DNA from: Balamuthia mandrillaris
Taxonomy: Eukaryota; Discosea; Longamoebia; Balamuthiidae
Direction: 5' to 3'
Assembly: GCA_031835245.1 (NCBI GenBank)
Contig: JAVKOQ010000329.1
Span: 1 to 57,026 of the forward strand
DNA: 57,026 bases
Of the stretch, positions 12,809-23,265 are shown one piece after another. The number at the start of each line of letters is the position of its first letter. The first letter of the stretch is position 1. The notes beneath the pieces were generated by a model. The model had not been told where the DNA came from. It worked only from the letters and a program-made list of their open reading frames with translations, and did no database searches. Position numbers and translations under genes: made by a program.

Positions 12809-13543
12809 CAGAGGGAAGGAGAAAGGGAGAGAGTAGGTGTACCAATGGGCAGTACGTATGTGCTGCCACGGTTGGTGTGACGGTAGCGTGAAAAGTCGAT
12901 GCACTGCAAGATCTCAAAGCAGGTCGATAAGCCTGAAAAAAAAGAGATCTCACGGTACTGCACGTACTCCACGTGCCCTGAAGACAACTTTGGGGTGCAT
13001 GGCCAAACAAAAGAAGAGGAGAGGTTCAACGAGCTGAAAAAAAAAAGCGTGAAAAGAAAAAAGAGGATTTACCTTCTTGTAGGTGAGGCCCTGAGGCCAT
13101 CGTATGTCGCAAAGAAAGCTTTTCAAGGTTGGGCAGAGGTTGTTGAGCATCGTTTCGTGTTGCGTCACTCGCTCCTTCTCCGCGCTGAGCCTGTCCTCAC
13201 TCACTATGATGAACGAGCGTTGGTCCTCTTTAGCTTGTGGTTGCTTTTGTGGTTGGTCTTCTTCCTCTTTTTCTTTTTCTTTTTGCGTTGTCTGCAGGTT
13301 TTCTGCTTTGATTCGCTTAAAGGCAGGCTCGTCCTTCTGATCAGCGGCCTCCTCCTTCTCCTTCTCATGGTCTCGTTGGGGAGGCGGAGGAGTTGTTGCC
13401 AAATTGGCGTATTGTTGCTCGGTGAGGACAGTGGGGGCCACAAAGTGGCGAGGGGAGTGGCCCCCCTCTGCAAAGACGGCGCCAAGCCGCACGGCGTGCT
13501 GTTTTATCAGGGTGCACAGCTGTCCTATTCCTCGGTCGCTCAT
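8281..13543 (-). CDS. Large leucine-rich-repeat protein with two LRR arrays split by an acidic linker
   Basis: Exon 1 starts at MSDRGIGQLCTLIKQHAV (13543; no earlier in-frame ATG), carries a Lys/Glu-rich stretch and ends at GLTYKK. Exon 2 (GHVEYVQYREISFFSG) joins exon 3 across a (CT)n intron to give YVLPIGKAIALDDKGTYWIV, a compact domain I do not recognise. About 550 residues rich in Ser, Gln, Thr and Pro follow. A 90-100 base intron then joins HPVK to ILRLNLNKQHLRSLPPQIG in phase, opening LRR array 1 (about 7 repeats of the LxxLPxxIGxLxxL type). A strongly acidic linker of about 220 residues separates it from array 2, which ends NEEKKALKKRFRD. The LRR exon has no ATG before its first repeat, which supports one gene rather than two. 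Predicted length is about 1,400 residues. Probably a scaffold; partner unknown. Confidence 0.7.
9010..9041. repeat. (GA)n microsatellite in LRR-gene intron
   Basis: About 16 GA units. On the sense strand the run is (CT)n, placed only a few bases after a 5' splice site (GTTCCTCTCTC). Confidence 0.9.
12766..12804. repeat. (GA)n microsatellite in LRR-gene intron
   Basis: About 19 GA units in the intron between the exon ending STYVLPI and the exon starting GKAIALDD. Sense strand (CT)n. Confidence 0.9.
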
Positions 13544-14189
13544 TTTTACCGAAGCATGCAAACAAAAAAAACTCTGCAGGGAGAGGCTTTCGCACGTCTG
13601 TCGGTGTTAGGTTTGGTTTGTTCGGTTAGGGGGAGGAGGGAGGGAGGAGGGAGGAGGGAGGGAGGTGGTCTTGGCTTCTTCTTTTTCTTCTTTTTCTTTT
13701 TCTTTTCTTTTGTTTAGTTGCTCGAGGGTTCGAAAGGATCTTCACCTCTTCCGAACTGATCTAATAGGTTGGTGATGTTCAACGAGAGAAACCAGACTGC
13801 TCCTCAGCTGCAGACGTGCTGCATGCTTGCTGCAGGAAAACTGCAGGAAAGCAGCGCCCAAAAAGAACAACACAAGGTGGGGCGCGTTTGCCCGTTTGCT
13901 GCTCTCTCCTTTCCGCTTCTGCTGCTGCTTCTTTCCGCTTCGGCTCCTCCCTCCTCCTCCTCTTCATCCTTATTCTTCTTCCTCCTCGGCCAAGGCCAAA
14001 GGCTGCTAGCTTGCTTTCTTTTAAAACCTCCTTGTTTTTCGGCATTTAACGGATGCAACAGGACTTTGCGTATGAGAAGCTGCTTAAAGGTTCGTTAAGC
14101 TCGCGCAAGACACCGCTGCTGCTGTTTCCTGTTGCGACCACTAAATATTCTTTGTTTTGCACCTCCCTCCCTCCTCCCCCCTTCCTACA
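13544..14189. promoter_or_regulatory. Divergent spacer between the LRR gene (-) and the Rab gene (+), with a G-run tract
   Basis: The two start codons face away from each other, so both promoters must lie here. At 13629-13669 the plus strand has a run of GGG/GGAGG blocks that could fold as a G-quadruplex. A C-rich stretch (ccctccctcctccccccttcc) sits directly upstream of the Rab ATG. Several ctgcag blocks occur near 13805-13850. No TATA-like box stands out. Confidence 0.45.
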
Positions 14190-14986
14190 ATGACAGTGGT
14201 GCTGATTGGAGACTCAGCTGTTGGTAACGTTCTCTCCTCCCGTGCCGGTCGCGTTATATAGTTCTTCTAAGCTCTATGCGTTAACTCTATGAAAAAATGG
14301 GGGTACAGGCAAGTCCGGTCTGGTGAACCGCTTTGTGAGGGACGTCTTCACCTCCGACAACACAATAACAATAGGCGTGGCCTTTGCCAACAAAGACATA
14401 GTGCTGTACCCCTCCGAGGAGGAAGAGCGGCGGAAAGTGAACGGCACCAAAGTTCGTCTGCAAGTCTGGGACACAGGTGCAAACTTACCCTCTTCTCTCG
14501 TTCTCTCTTCCCTCCTCTTCCATTTCGCTTAGTTTCCTACTGATACCCCCTGTTTGCGTCTAATCGAAAAGCGGGGCAAGAGCGGTATCGCTCTCTGAGC
14601 TCTGCGTACGTTTTTTTTTTCCCCTTCATGCTTTCTTGGCTATCTTTTCCTCTTTGACTTTAGTGTCCGTGTTTCTGATGTTTGTTGATGGTGCTCGTCC
14701 TTTCCCAAAAGCTATTACCGGGGGGCTAGTGGCACGCTTTTGGTGTATGATATAGCATGCAGGGCCTCCTTTGAAAACATAGTAAAGTGGATGAAAGAAC
14801 TGGAAGACTATAGAGACAACATGGCCTTGATGCTTGTTGGCAACAAGCTGGACCTCAAAGACTTGCGGCAGGTCAGCGTTGAAGAGGCGCAGGCCTTCGC
14901 CGAACAGCACAAACTTTTGTTTGTGGAAACCTCTGCCAAACAGAATGTTAATGTTCAATCTGCTTTTCATGTCTTGACAAAAGGTA

Positions 14987-15022
<36 letters not shown>

Positions 15023-15252
15023 CTTCCTTTGCCTGACCGTCACAACATCAGAAATGCTAAAGGCACCCCACACGAGAGCCATGGTAATGTCATCACTCAG
15101 CGGTGTGGTTATAACCAGTCATTTTTTGCTAACAAATAATGCTTTTTTGTGTCAAGACAAACTCCCAACTGAACAATGGCTCCTTCAGGCTGACCGATAC
15201 AGAACTAGACAGGAGATATAACGGAAGGGACGCGGAGCAGTGCGGCTGCTGA
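14190..15252 (+). CDS. Rab-family small GTPase
   Basis: A membrane-traffic GTPase with six short exons that splice in phase; the first (34 bases) ends inside the P-loop. All G motifs are visible: GDSAVGKS, the effector region TITIGVAF, DTAGQE, GNKLDL and ETSAK. YYRGASGTLLVYD follows the DTAGQERYRSLSSA segment, as in Rab2/4/14-like proteins. The last exon ends RDAEQCGC, a double-cysteine CGC tail for geranylgeranylation, so the 3' end is secure (TGA, 15250-15252). About 210 residues. Oddities: VAF replaces the usual VDF after switch I, and an extra charged loop (YPSEEEERRKVNG) sits between strands beta-2 and beta-3. The subfamily cannot be fixed by eye. Confidence 0.93.
14990..15020. repeat. 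(CT)n microsatellite in Rab intron
   Basis: The run begins 3-4 bases after the donor GTACAT and lies on the sense strand as CT. Confidence 0.9.
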
Positions 15253-15470
15253 GAAGCATCCCCCGCATCCCGTTGGGTTTTTATTTTAACATTTTTGCAA
15301 ATGGCCTCCTGGTGGCACTTTCTACTGCTTGTTCGTTCTTTCCTTGGTTGGTTGTTGTGTTGAAGGTTGGTTATGTAACTCCTGGGACGAGCCACACGCC
15401 AACCAACGTGCTGGCTATGATTGTTTGTTTGCACAAAAATTATTTATTACATACTACTAGTACCACACAC

Positions 15471-18400
15471 TTAATATTCTTCTCTCAATTGGAATGTGCT
15501 GTTGGGCGAGTGTTCTTCTTCCTTCTCCTTCTCCTCCTCCTGCTGTTCAAATAAGAAGAAGAAGACGGCGAGGAAAGAGGAGAAGCACTGGTTTCTAATG
15601 TTGAAGACGCTGGCAGAGGTTGAGCATTGGTTGTCAGCCCTTTCTGCTGCTAAACTGGGTACAGCCTCCTCTCCTTGCTCCTCGTCATGATAAAAGGACT
15701 TTAGGAGATTGGCAAAAGAGCTCCTCATTGGCATTTTGACGAGAGGCTCGATAGCAAGTATGTCGTGGGGCAGGAACAACACATCTTGTGTTGGCGGGAG
15801 GTAGCAGCACCGCTCTTTCTGTTGTTTGTAGGAGAGACTCCCACGGTGTTGGCTCTGCCTTGACTTTGTTCGGTCAGCGAGTTTTGCAATTCAGGACTGA
15901 TGACCAATCCAAAGCTTGAGCAAAAGTGAAGGAGAAAGTGATGCAGTTGCATGCTTTCGCTCAACTTTAGGGCATTTTCAGTGGCTTGTTGCAGCTCCAC
16001 GGTTTTGTTTGTTCCTTCTTCACTGGAACCACTACAGAACTTTCCATCAGGTGGGAAGAGTGTCACCAGTTCAGGTAAGAATACTCGCTTCCAATAGTCT
16101 TGGTGTTGTTGTGGCTGAAGCAACGAGTTCAAAAACTTGACGACGATTTCCTTTGGCAGAGTGGCATCAAAGTTGCTAGATTGGGAGGCATTGGCGCTGT
16201 CCTGTTTTCCTTCCTTGTTATTGTCTCCACTGGATGAGAGACAAGCATGTTGCCCCTTTCTTGCAAGCACTCGTAACTGCAGATAGGTTCGCAGTTCGCG
16301 ACGCAGCAAGTGCCTACCTGTGCGCACCACCATTTCTTCAAAAAGAAGCGAGCGGAGGTCATGGCTACGAATTTTTTGCAAAATATAACCTGTAAACACA
16401 TAGGAAGAGGCCATCAGAGAAACCACAAAAAATACAAAAGGATTTGAACAAGAGGCTTACCAAGGTAGCGCATGTTTATGCCAGAAGCATGCAATAGATT
16501 TGTGAGATAGCGGTAGTCTGTCCAGGCTTTGCTGAATACAAGGTGGGATTGGTCGTCCAAGTACTGAGCAAAGCTGGGGATGTAAGAATAGAGGAATTCT
16601 TCACTCGCCTCAGTTACTGTTTTGCTGAGAGCAGCTCGTTCTTCTGAGCTCAACACTTTCAAGAAAGCATCGCTGCAGAGCTGTTTTGGATACTTTCTGA
16701 GATACTCCGGCCTGAATCGTCTTATAAAGACAGTCTCCCCGTTGTTCACTGGTGCGATCGGAGGATACATCTGATTAATGGTAGATGTCAGGCAAACAAG
16801 TTGGACCATGAAAAAGAATGAGAAGAAGAATACCTGGCCTAGATAGATCAGGTAGAAACGACCATCATCGCCAACATGGCCTTCAATGTCAAAGCATAGA
16901 CTGCACTCTGTGCCAAAGATCGAGTGAGGGCAGACGTTAAGCCATTGGCCAACCTTATCCACCGCCCTTTTGACAGGGATAGAATTCGAGACAAACGTGT
17001 TGCGGTCAGCCAATCCGTAGGCCAAAGTGGTGGAGCTGATAGGAAGAACAGTCATGGCCATCACCCTAAAGCCCATATAATCCACAACGGCCATCATGGT
17101 AGTATGCAGTGTGTTCGCAATGATGTCTTCATTTTCATCTTCCTCCATTACCACTGAACCAAAGTTGTCTTTGGCTGGGCGAAAGGATGGGTCCAAGTCC
17201 TCATAGACTGTTTCGTAGTCCAGATCGCTGACAACTTCTCCTCTACGTTGCTGATAGTACTTCAGCAATTGATAATTGCCAGAAAGCTCCAGGGAGATAG
17301 GTTTTGCAGCTGTTGAGTATTCATCTGTAGTGCTGGCTAGTGTAATGATGAGGCGTTTGTGGATGTATCTATGTAGTGTCGTTTGTCCTTCTACCGCTGT
17401 AGTGTTATTAAATAATGGTTAGACTATTGGGTTTGGGCAACTCAAAAAGAAAGAAGTAATGAAAGCGTACGTTTTTCTCTGATGGGTTGGATGGTCTTCT
17501 GTTCTTTTGGAAGATAAAATTCGTTGACGACAATTTTTGCGCTCTCGGAGGCGACCCTACAAAACTCTGCGGCAAGTGCATCCAGTCGCTTCGCCCTTGC
17601 GATGCCGTCTTCAAGAGTGTGCACTTCTGAATCTAACAAAAGTTGATAATACCTGCAGGGAAAATGTTACCAAAGAATACAGATCATCATAGAAAGAAGG
17701 AACATACTCATTCCAATCTGTAGTTCGAATAGCTCTTCTAGCTTCTTTGGAAAGCTCTTGTTTCTCACGAGCAGCACGTTTGCTCTTTATCAACTGCCAA
17801 AGCTTGCGACGAGGACCCAACTTCTTGATTCCAATAGTGTCTCTCAAGTCTGGTTATTGTTGCAAAATGACGAGTTACCTCGTTAGCGGTTGTTACATGC
17901 ACTATGCAGAAGGTTCATACCCTCTTCTGTTAATTGGAGCAAAGAATCGAACGTAAGGACACCATGCTGCTGAAACGCTTTGAGATACTCTGTAAGGCCC
18001 AGAGGCCCCAGTACCGACTCGATATCTGCAGGTCAAAAGACACAAGACAAAAGCAGGAGGCAGCGAATAAGGAAGAGTCTCATGAGAGGAACAACAATAA
18101 GAGAAGAGATCTAGTTAAGCGGTACCGTTTTGGGAATCGGTAACTTGAGCAACAACTTCTAACATCGGTTTCGGCCAAAAGCACTCAGCAACATCCAAGA
18201 GAGGTACTTCAAACATAGTTTCGATGGTGCGGTCTACCTTCTTTATAACAGAATCCACGTTGTTTCGCATAGCCAGCAACGGGATCACCAATTTGGCTGG
18301 TTCCGGTCCATACAAACTGGACAAAGCGGTATAACTCTGGTAAAGTTAAGTAATGAGTATCGAATCACCAGAATTTGTGCAGGGATGGTTGTTTAACAAA

Positions 18401-20811
18401 CCTTCAGAAGGTAGCGCTTAGCGCGCAATGGCTTTGAGTGCATGAACGAAAAAAAGAGCTCCAAATTAAGCTTTCCAAGCAAGGGATGGAGCTTGTGCAG
18501 ATTTTCGACACAGTTGAGCGCACGCTGAAAGTAGTAAGAAACCAATCCATCATTATTGGTTATCTGCTGCATATCTGAATCCCCCGATTTAAAGGCTTCT
18601 TGCTCCTTTATTCGTTTGAAGATCTGACCCACCGTCACCAATCCCATCACCGTTTCCTATCAACAAACATCCAACAAAGAAAATGTTAGTGGCTGCAATA
18701 CACCCAAAAGGTTTGTTAAGGAAAGTGAGGGAGGGAGGGGAGGGAGGAAAGAAAGGGGAGGGAGGGGAGGGAGAGGGGAGAAGAGAGGCAACCTCACTAA
18801 AGCTTCCAAACAGCACTTCACCTTTGCTCAAGCCCCTAGAAGCATAGTCCAACGCTAGAGACATGTTCCCAATCTTTCTGTACAATTGAGCCAACTGGTA
18901 GTAACTCTTGATGACTTCCCTAGAGTCCTCTCCTAAGATCTTCATTACGTAGAACAGTATTCAGCAAGCTTTCTCTTCTCCAGCATATTATACTGTTCTG
19001 CTCACCTTTTCTAGTTCTTGGTGGTATCTTTGTTCAAGAAGAGCATTGTAAGCCATGATCACATCTGGATCGCTAGACAGGAGTTGAGTGAGCTGATAGG
19101 CCTCGCGTTCTCTTCCCTCCAAGGCTTTGCGGAGAAGCGGAGGTATTTCGCTTTCTTTGACATAGATGTTCTTGCTGAGTGCTTGAAAGTCTTCAATGTC
19201 CGCCACGGAAAGCGGTCGTGGATTATCAAAGAGGAATGGATGCGTGAACAGGCGCTTCTGAGCACCTATTTTGAAGCGTACACCGGTCATCTCTTGGATT
19301 CGCTGCAAGAAGATAAAAAAAGAGTCAGAATCACGATTGTTGCTGCTCTGACGTTGTGGTGATAGCATTCAATGCATACTTTGAATAAAGGAAACCTCAT
19401 GAGTTGCTGTCGAAGATCATAACTTGGCTGCATCTCTTCCTCCGACAGAGCTGATATAAAGTCATGCTATCGAGTGTTGATGAAGGTAAGCAATTTCGTA
19501 GATAAGAGCGTTTTGAGTGAGAACGTACTTGCAATCGCACTTTCAGATCCGTCATCCAAAATGATCTGCTCTTTGGGGCAGTCTGAAAGAACAAATCAAC
19601 ATTAATAAACAAACCCTGTAACCATTTGAATGGAAAGCATTACCCCAAGAAATAGGTTAAATTGATTAACAATGATCTTGCGGAAGGTTGCTTCGTCTAG
19701 GCCCTTTAGTACAGCATTCCGCATGATTCGTCTCAGTTTGTTTTTCATTACCCGAGCGCACATTTCTGTCAACAAAAAGGAACGAAGGTGTTGCTGGCTA
19801 CCACCACATAGCGTTCTGACTAAACCTAGAAAACGAACATTAACTCCTCTCATGTGAAGTTCCTCAATGAAATCCCTTTAAAAAGATAACTGCTTATCAG
19901 TGGTTCGCTTGCAACGGAATGAAAAAGAGAAGCTTACTCGTGATCCACAGGCTGTATGGTGTGAGCCTTCATTCCTTCTGCTACTTCTGCTATTATGTGA
20001 GAGAGCGTGGACGTGGTCTTTAATACCTCCTCGTCGTGGACTGATTTTTCAGGATCTAGCTGTTGGTATTCACTGAATGCATCGCTGCAAAGAGGGACAG
20101 GGTTGGCTCTGACTAATTCGGGTCTTAGAAGAACCACCGAACTTACGAGAGTGTTAAAGCGAATGGCTATAACATCTCCCGTTAAATTCTGCTTTGTTAG
20201 CGTGCTTGCTCTTACGTTTTTCTTCCCCTAAACAATAAGACAGGTTGGTTCGTGAGGGAAAGAGAGTGAGAGAGTAAGAGAGAGTAAGAGGAAAAAACGT
20301 ACATGTAGACAATAATAAAAGCTGCCAATAGCAGTTTCTTTTACAGCATGATTCGCAGTGTCTTGGCCTAACGAGTGTTTCGTGTTGGTAGTATTCCATA
20401 AGCAATTCAATAGAGTATATGATGGTGATTGATAGGCAAACCTAATATGCGAGTAAATACTCGAGTACGGTCCTCGCCTTCTTCCCATGGTACCTCAATC
20501 TCCCTCGCTGGCAAGGTATCATCTTGAGGAATGAGCAGAGCAGTATTGCGGGGCGGAACAGGAGGAAAAACGTGTGACGTATCCTATTGTTTTTAAATGG
20601 ATGTTTTGATGCATAAGAATGCGAGTTCTTACATATACAGAAAAGCTTAGTACCAGAACGTAGAGCTTGCCATCAAGACCAAGATGACCTTCCATATCTG
20701 TTGGAGAATGGATGATAGCACATGTATTTCGGTCGGTTCCAGCAACGTGACCTAAAATCATCATGAGCAGTATCAAAATATGAGTGTTAATAAAGGGTTA
20801 TAGGGAGGGCG

Positions 20812-20843
<32 letters not shown>

Positions 20844-22727
20844 AAGAGAAGAGAAGAGAAGAAACGAAAAGAGAAATGGTGAATGCTAACCTTTAAGATT
20901 AAGGTGGTCGGCCGCTTGTTCCATGAGCTGGCTCATAGTTTTATTTCTGTTGAAGACTGTATTTCCCCTATCAGCTGAACCATATACTAGAGACTTAGTT
21001 CCATTTATATTTATGACAGAAGAGGCTAGTAGACGATATCCCTTGTATTCCACCTGCAGCATATGTGAAGGAAAATTATAGGTGAATGCCAAATAAAGAA
21101 TGTAAATACAAAGATCGAAGCATTACCGCAATGGTAAGAGGAACATAGAGGCCTGGTACTGACGCTTTAAAGTAAGCTTTTAGTCCCTTTAGCTCCTAAA
21201 GGCATAGTAAAACAGGTTAACAAAAATGTCACCAAAAAAGAAAAGCAAATGAGAAAAAAGGTAGTACATTGCCTAGACTCCTCATGGCGGCATCGTCGTT
21301 CCAACCATAAACACCTTTCCAATCCCTCCCCATCTTGAAGAAAATGCCCTCGTAGGTAAACTTTTGGCCGCCAGATATGCCACCAGCATCTACTGGAGGC
21401 ACACTCTTTTCTGCATCAGGCAATGGTATTTCCTACATTTAACAGCACGTTGTTAGTAGCCAGGAATGAATAAATAAATAAAGAAGGTCTACAAGAAGAA
21501 GAAGAAGAAGAAGAAGAAGAAGAAGAAGAAGAAGAAGAGAGAAGAGAGAACAGGCTATTAACCTCCACTATAGTTTTGGCAACCATGGTGGCCTTATGTT
21601 GAAACTCTTGGAGAAGGCGCAGAATGTCCACTTTCTTTTGCAGCTCTTGTTCTATGACTTCAAGGATGGTTGCAAACTCTTCATTCTCTTGGGATAAGAG
21701 CTGCCGAAACTCGTTCACGTTTTGGTTAAAAATATGAGCAAGGTTCTCCATATTTGGGACTTGGGTGGTTGGTCTGTCAATGATAGCCTGAAATCTTTCG
21801 TTCCAAACAAAGCTGAGCGACTTTACCCGGTGTGAAAGGCCAAAATCCTTGGACTTTCTCGCCCTTACATATTCACGCAAATCATGCTATATGAGAAGGT
21901 TCAGATCATCATACACCACTAAATCATTCTAGCTTCGCTCTTGTCTCTCTCTCTCTCTCTCTCTCTCGTTCTCGCCTCTCTCTGCTTCGCTTTTGCAAGA
22001 GTGAGTGGAGGTACGTACTCGAGTAATAGAAGCATTACGCGGCATAAAGCGTTGGCTGTGAAAGCTCTCAGCAACTTTCTTGGAGGTGCCGGGAGGTCGT
22101 GCCAGTATGTTCCTACGCCGTCTTGATCCCCCAGAGCCAGGGGAAGGACCAGTCTCTCCAGCGACACCGGCAGCGCCGCCAACGGTGGCACTGGCACCAG
22201 GAACCACATACATGCCTTCCTCCTCCTCTTCCTCTCCTCCGTGGAGGGCGGTGGGCTCTCTGGAGTGAAGGGCAGCAACGGCAGTGTGCAACTCCTCACG
22301 CTCGTGGACCTGCGCACGGAGCTGCTCAGCGGCTCCTCTGTACGAGAAATTGGCCGGCAAGGAACGCGCCATGAAGGGAGTCACATGAGGCCGCTCCTCT
22401 TTGCCTGCTGTTGCGGTTGAGGAGCTACCGCTGCCAGAAGGGGCAGAGGAAGTGGGGGTGGTGAGGAGCTGCGGGTCCAAGTAGCCTTCGTCCAGTTCTT
22501 CGCGGCCTTGGGTGCTGCCCACGGCAGAGCTCGTGTTTACATTGTAGTTGTAGTGGGGGTGCGTGTTGTTGGTGGCAGCAGAAGAGAGAGGTGGTGGTGG
22601 TGGTAGAAGAGGGTACGTAATAATAGTCCTCGTCAGAGGTGCTACGCTGAAGAACCGCGGCAGCGGCATTGCCGCCGCTCGTTCCCCTTTCCCTGTCCTC
22701 TTTCTTCTTGTCGGTCTTCTCTTCCAT
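15471..22727 (-). CDS. Double-CLU protein (CLU-TPR-SAM-CLU), paralogue B
   Basis: Start ATG at 22727 (MEEKTDKKKEDRERGTS). The disordered N-terminus changes frame near the GGT repeat at 22590-22610, so an intron or an error lies there. Then a coiled coil (NEEFATILEVIEQELQKKVD) and CLU core 1: GIFFKMGRDWKGVYG, LYVPLTIAVEYKGYRLLAS, SLVYGSADRG, HLGLDGKLYVL, VFPPVPP, RPELVRANPVPLCSDAF and GVNVRFLGLV. TPR-like helices follow (YYQLAQLYRKIGNMSLALDY), then a SAM domain (GLTEYLKAFQQHGVLTFDSL). A second, divergent CLU core comes next: GFRVMAMTVLPISSTTLAYG, HVGDDGRFYLIYLG, RFRPEYLRKYPKQLCSDAF, LLHASGINMRYLG and HDILAIEPLVKMP. The exon after the SAM region joins in phase (DWNE-YYQLLLDSEV) and has no nearby ATG, so a single polypeptide of about 1,900 residues is favoured. 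Stop at 15471. Family role: mitochondrial distribution. Confidence 0.82.
18728..18780. repeat. G-rich tract in a CLU-B intron
   Basis: Plus strand is GGGAGG/GGGGAGGG blocks, so the sense strand of the intron is a C/T tract. It may form a quadruplex on the template strand. Confidence 0.75.
20814..20838. repeat. (GA)n microsatellite in CLU-B intron
   Basis: Sense strand (CT)n, followed on the plus strand by a GAGAA repeat up to about 20863. Confidence 0.9.
21496..21540. repeat. (GAA)n microsatellite in CLU-B intron
   Basis: About 14 GAA units on the plus strand, (TTC)n in the sense of the gene. The chance open frame reading through it gives a poly-Ser run. Confidence 0.9.
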
Positions 22728-23265
22728 TACCACCGTTCAGCGACGAATGGCGGGAGACAGCAACAGGAGGACAAGGGCTACAAAAGCAGAGCTTTTGTGT
22801 GTGGTATGTGTTGTGCGTGTGTGCGTGTGTTGTTGTTGCTAAGGGGGGGCTATTCTACGTTTTGGGGGGGGTGGGGGGGTATGGTACGTCTCCGTTTCTC
22901 TCTTTTCTTATTGCTATTTTTCTCTGCAGCAGCAGCAGCAGCAAATTATTTGGCGCAAATGCAGCCTGACCTCAAGGCAGACTTATGACCTGGGCTTTCA
23001 AGGCAGCAGCAAGGACACTACCACAGCCAACAACCCCGCACAATGAAAACGAATGCGGAAGGAAACATCAACACAGCATGGTGTCCGTGCGGACGGCTCC
23101 ACCATTGCTGTTGGCAACAAAGTGGACCTTCTTACCATCATTGACACAAGCAAGTACGACAGCAAACGCACCATCAAGTTCCACTCGGGCGTAGCGGCAG
23201 GCTTCTGAAGCAGTCAGCTGGCCTTTTTTTTTACTGCAATATGATTTATGACGATAGGAACTTAT
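22728..23265. other. Spacer with G-runs between CLU-B and the Frizzled-like gene
   Basis: Upstream of CLU-B and downstream of the receptor stop. Long G runs occur at 22842-22848 (G7), 22864-22871 (G8) and 22873-22879 (G7), with a CAG/CAA run near 22927-22943. A small open frame at 23053-23208 is listed separately. Confidence 0.5.
23053..23208 (+). CDS. Possible small protein, 51 codons
   Basis: The frame starts MRKETSTQHGVRADGS and continues TIAVGNKVDLLTIIDTSK to the end FHSGVAAGF. Its composition is balanced, unlike the repeat-derived frames nearby, so it could be a real short protein or the last exon of one. I recognise no family. An overlapping frame starting MKTNAEGN (about 23043) is less protein-like. 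There is no supporting neighbour, so this is a guess. Confidence 0.22.
   Translation: MRKETSTQHGVRADGSTIAVGNKVDLLTIIDTSKYDSKRTIKFHSGVAAGF

Noticed and set aside
13005-13040. Acceptor directly after the T-rich run upstream of LVEPLLFFC in the LRR gene
   Set aside because: That frame hits a stop soon after; an acceptor about 50 bases later gives LSSGHVEYVQYREISF, which stays open and joins the next exon.
12899-13717. Plus-strand 272-codon frame
   Set aside because: Antisense of exon 1 of the LRR gene, extended by T-rich sequence; no domain, ends in poly-Phe.
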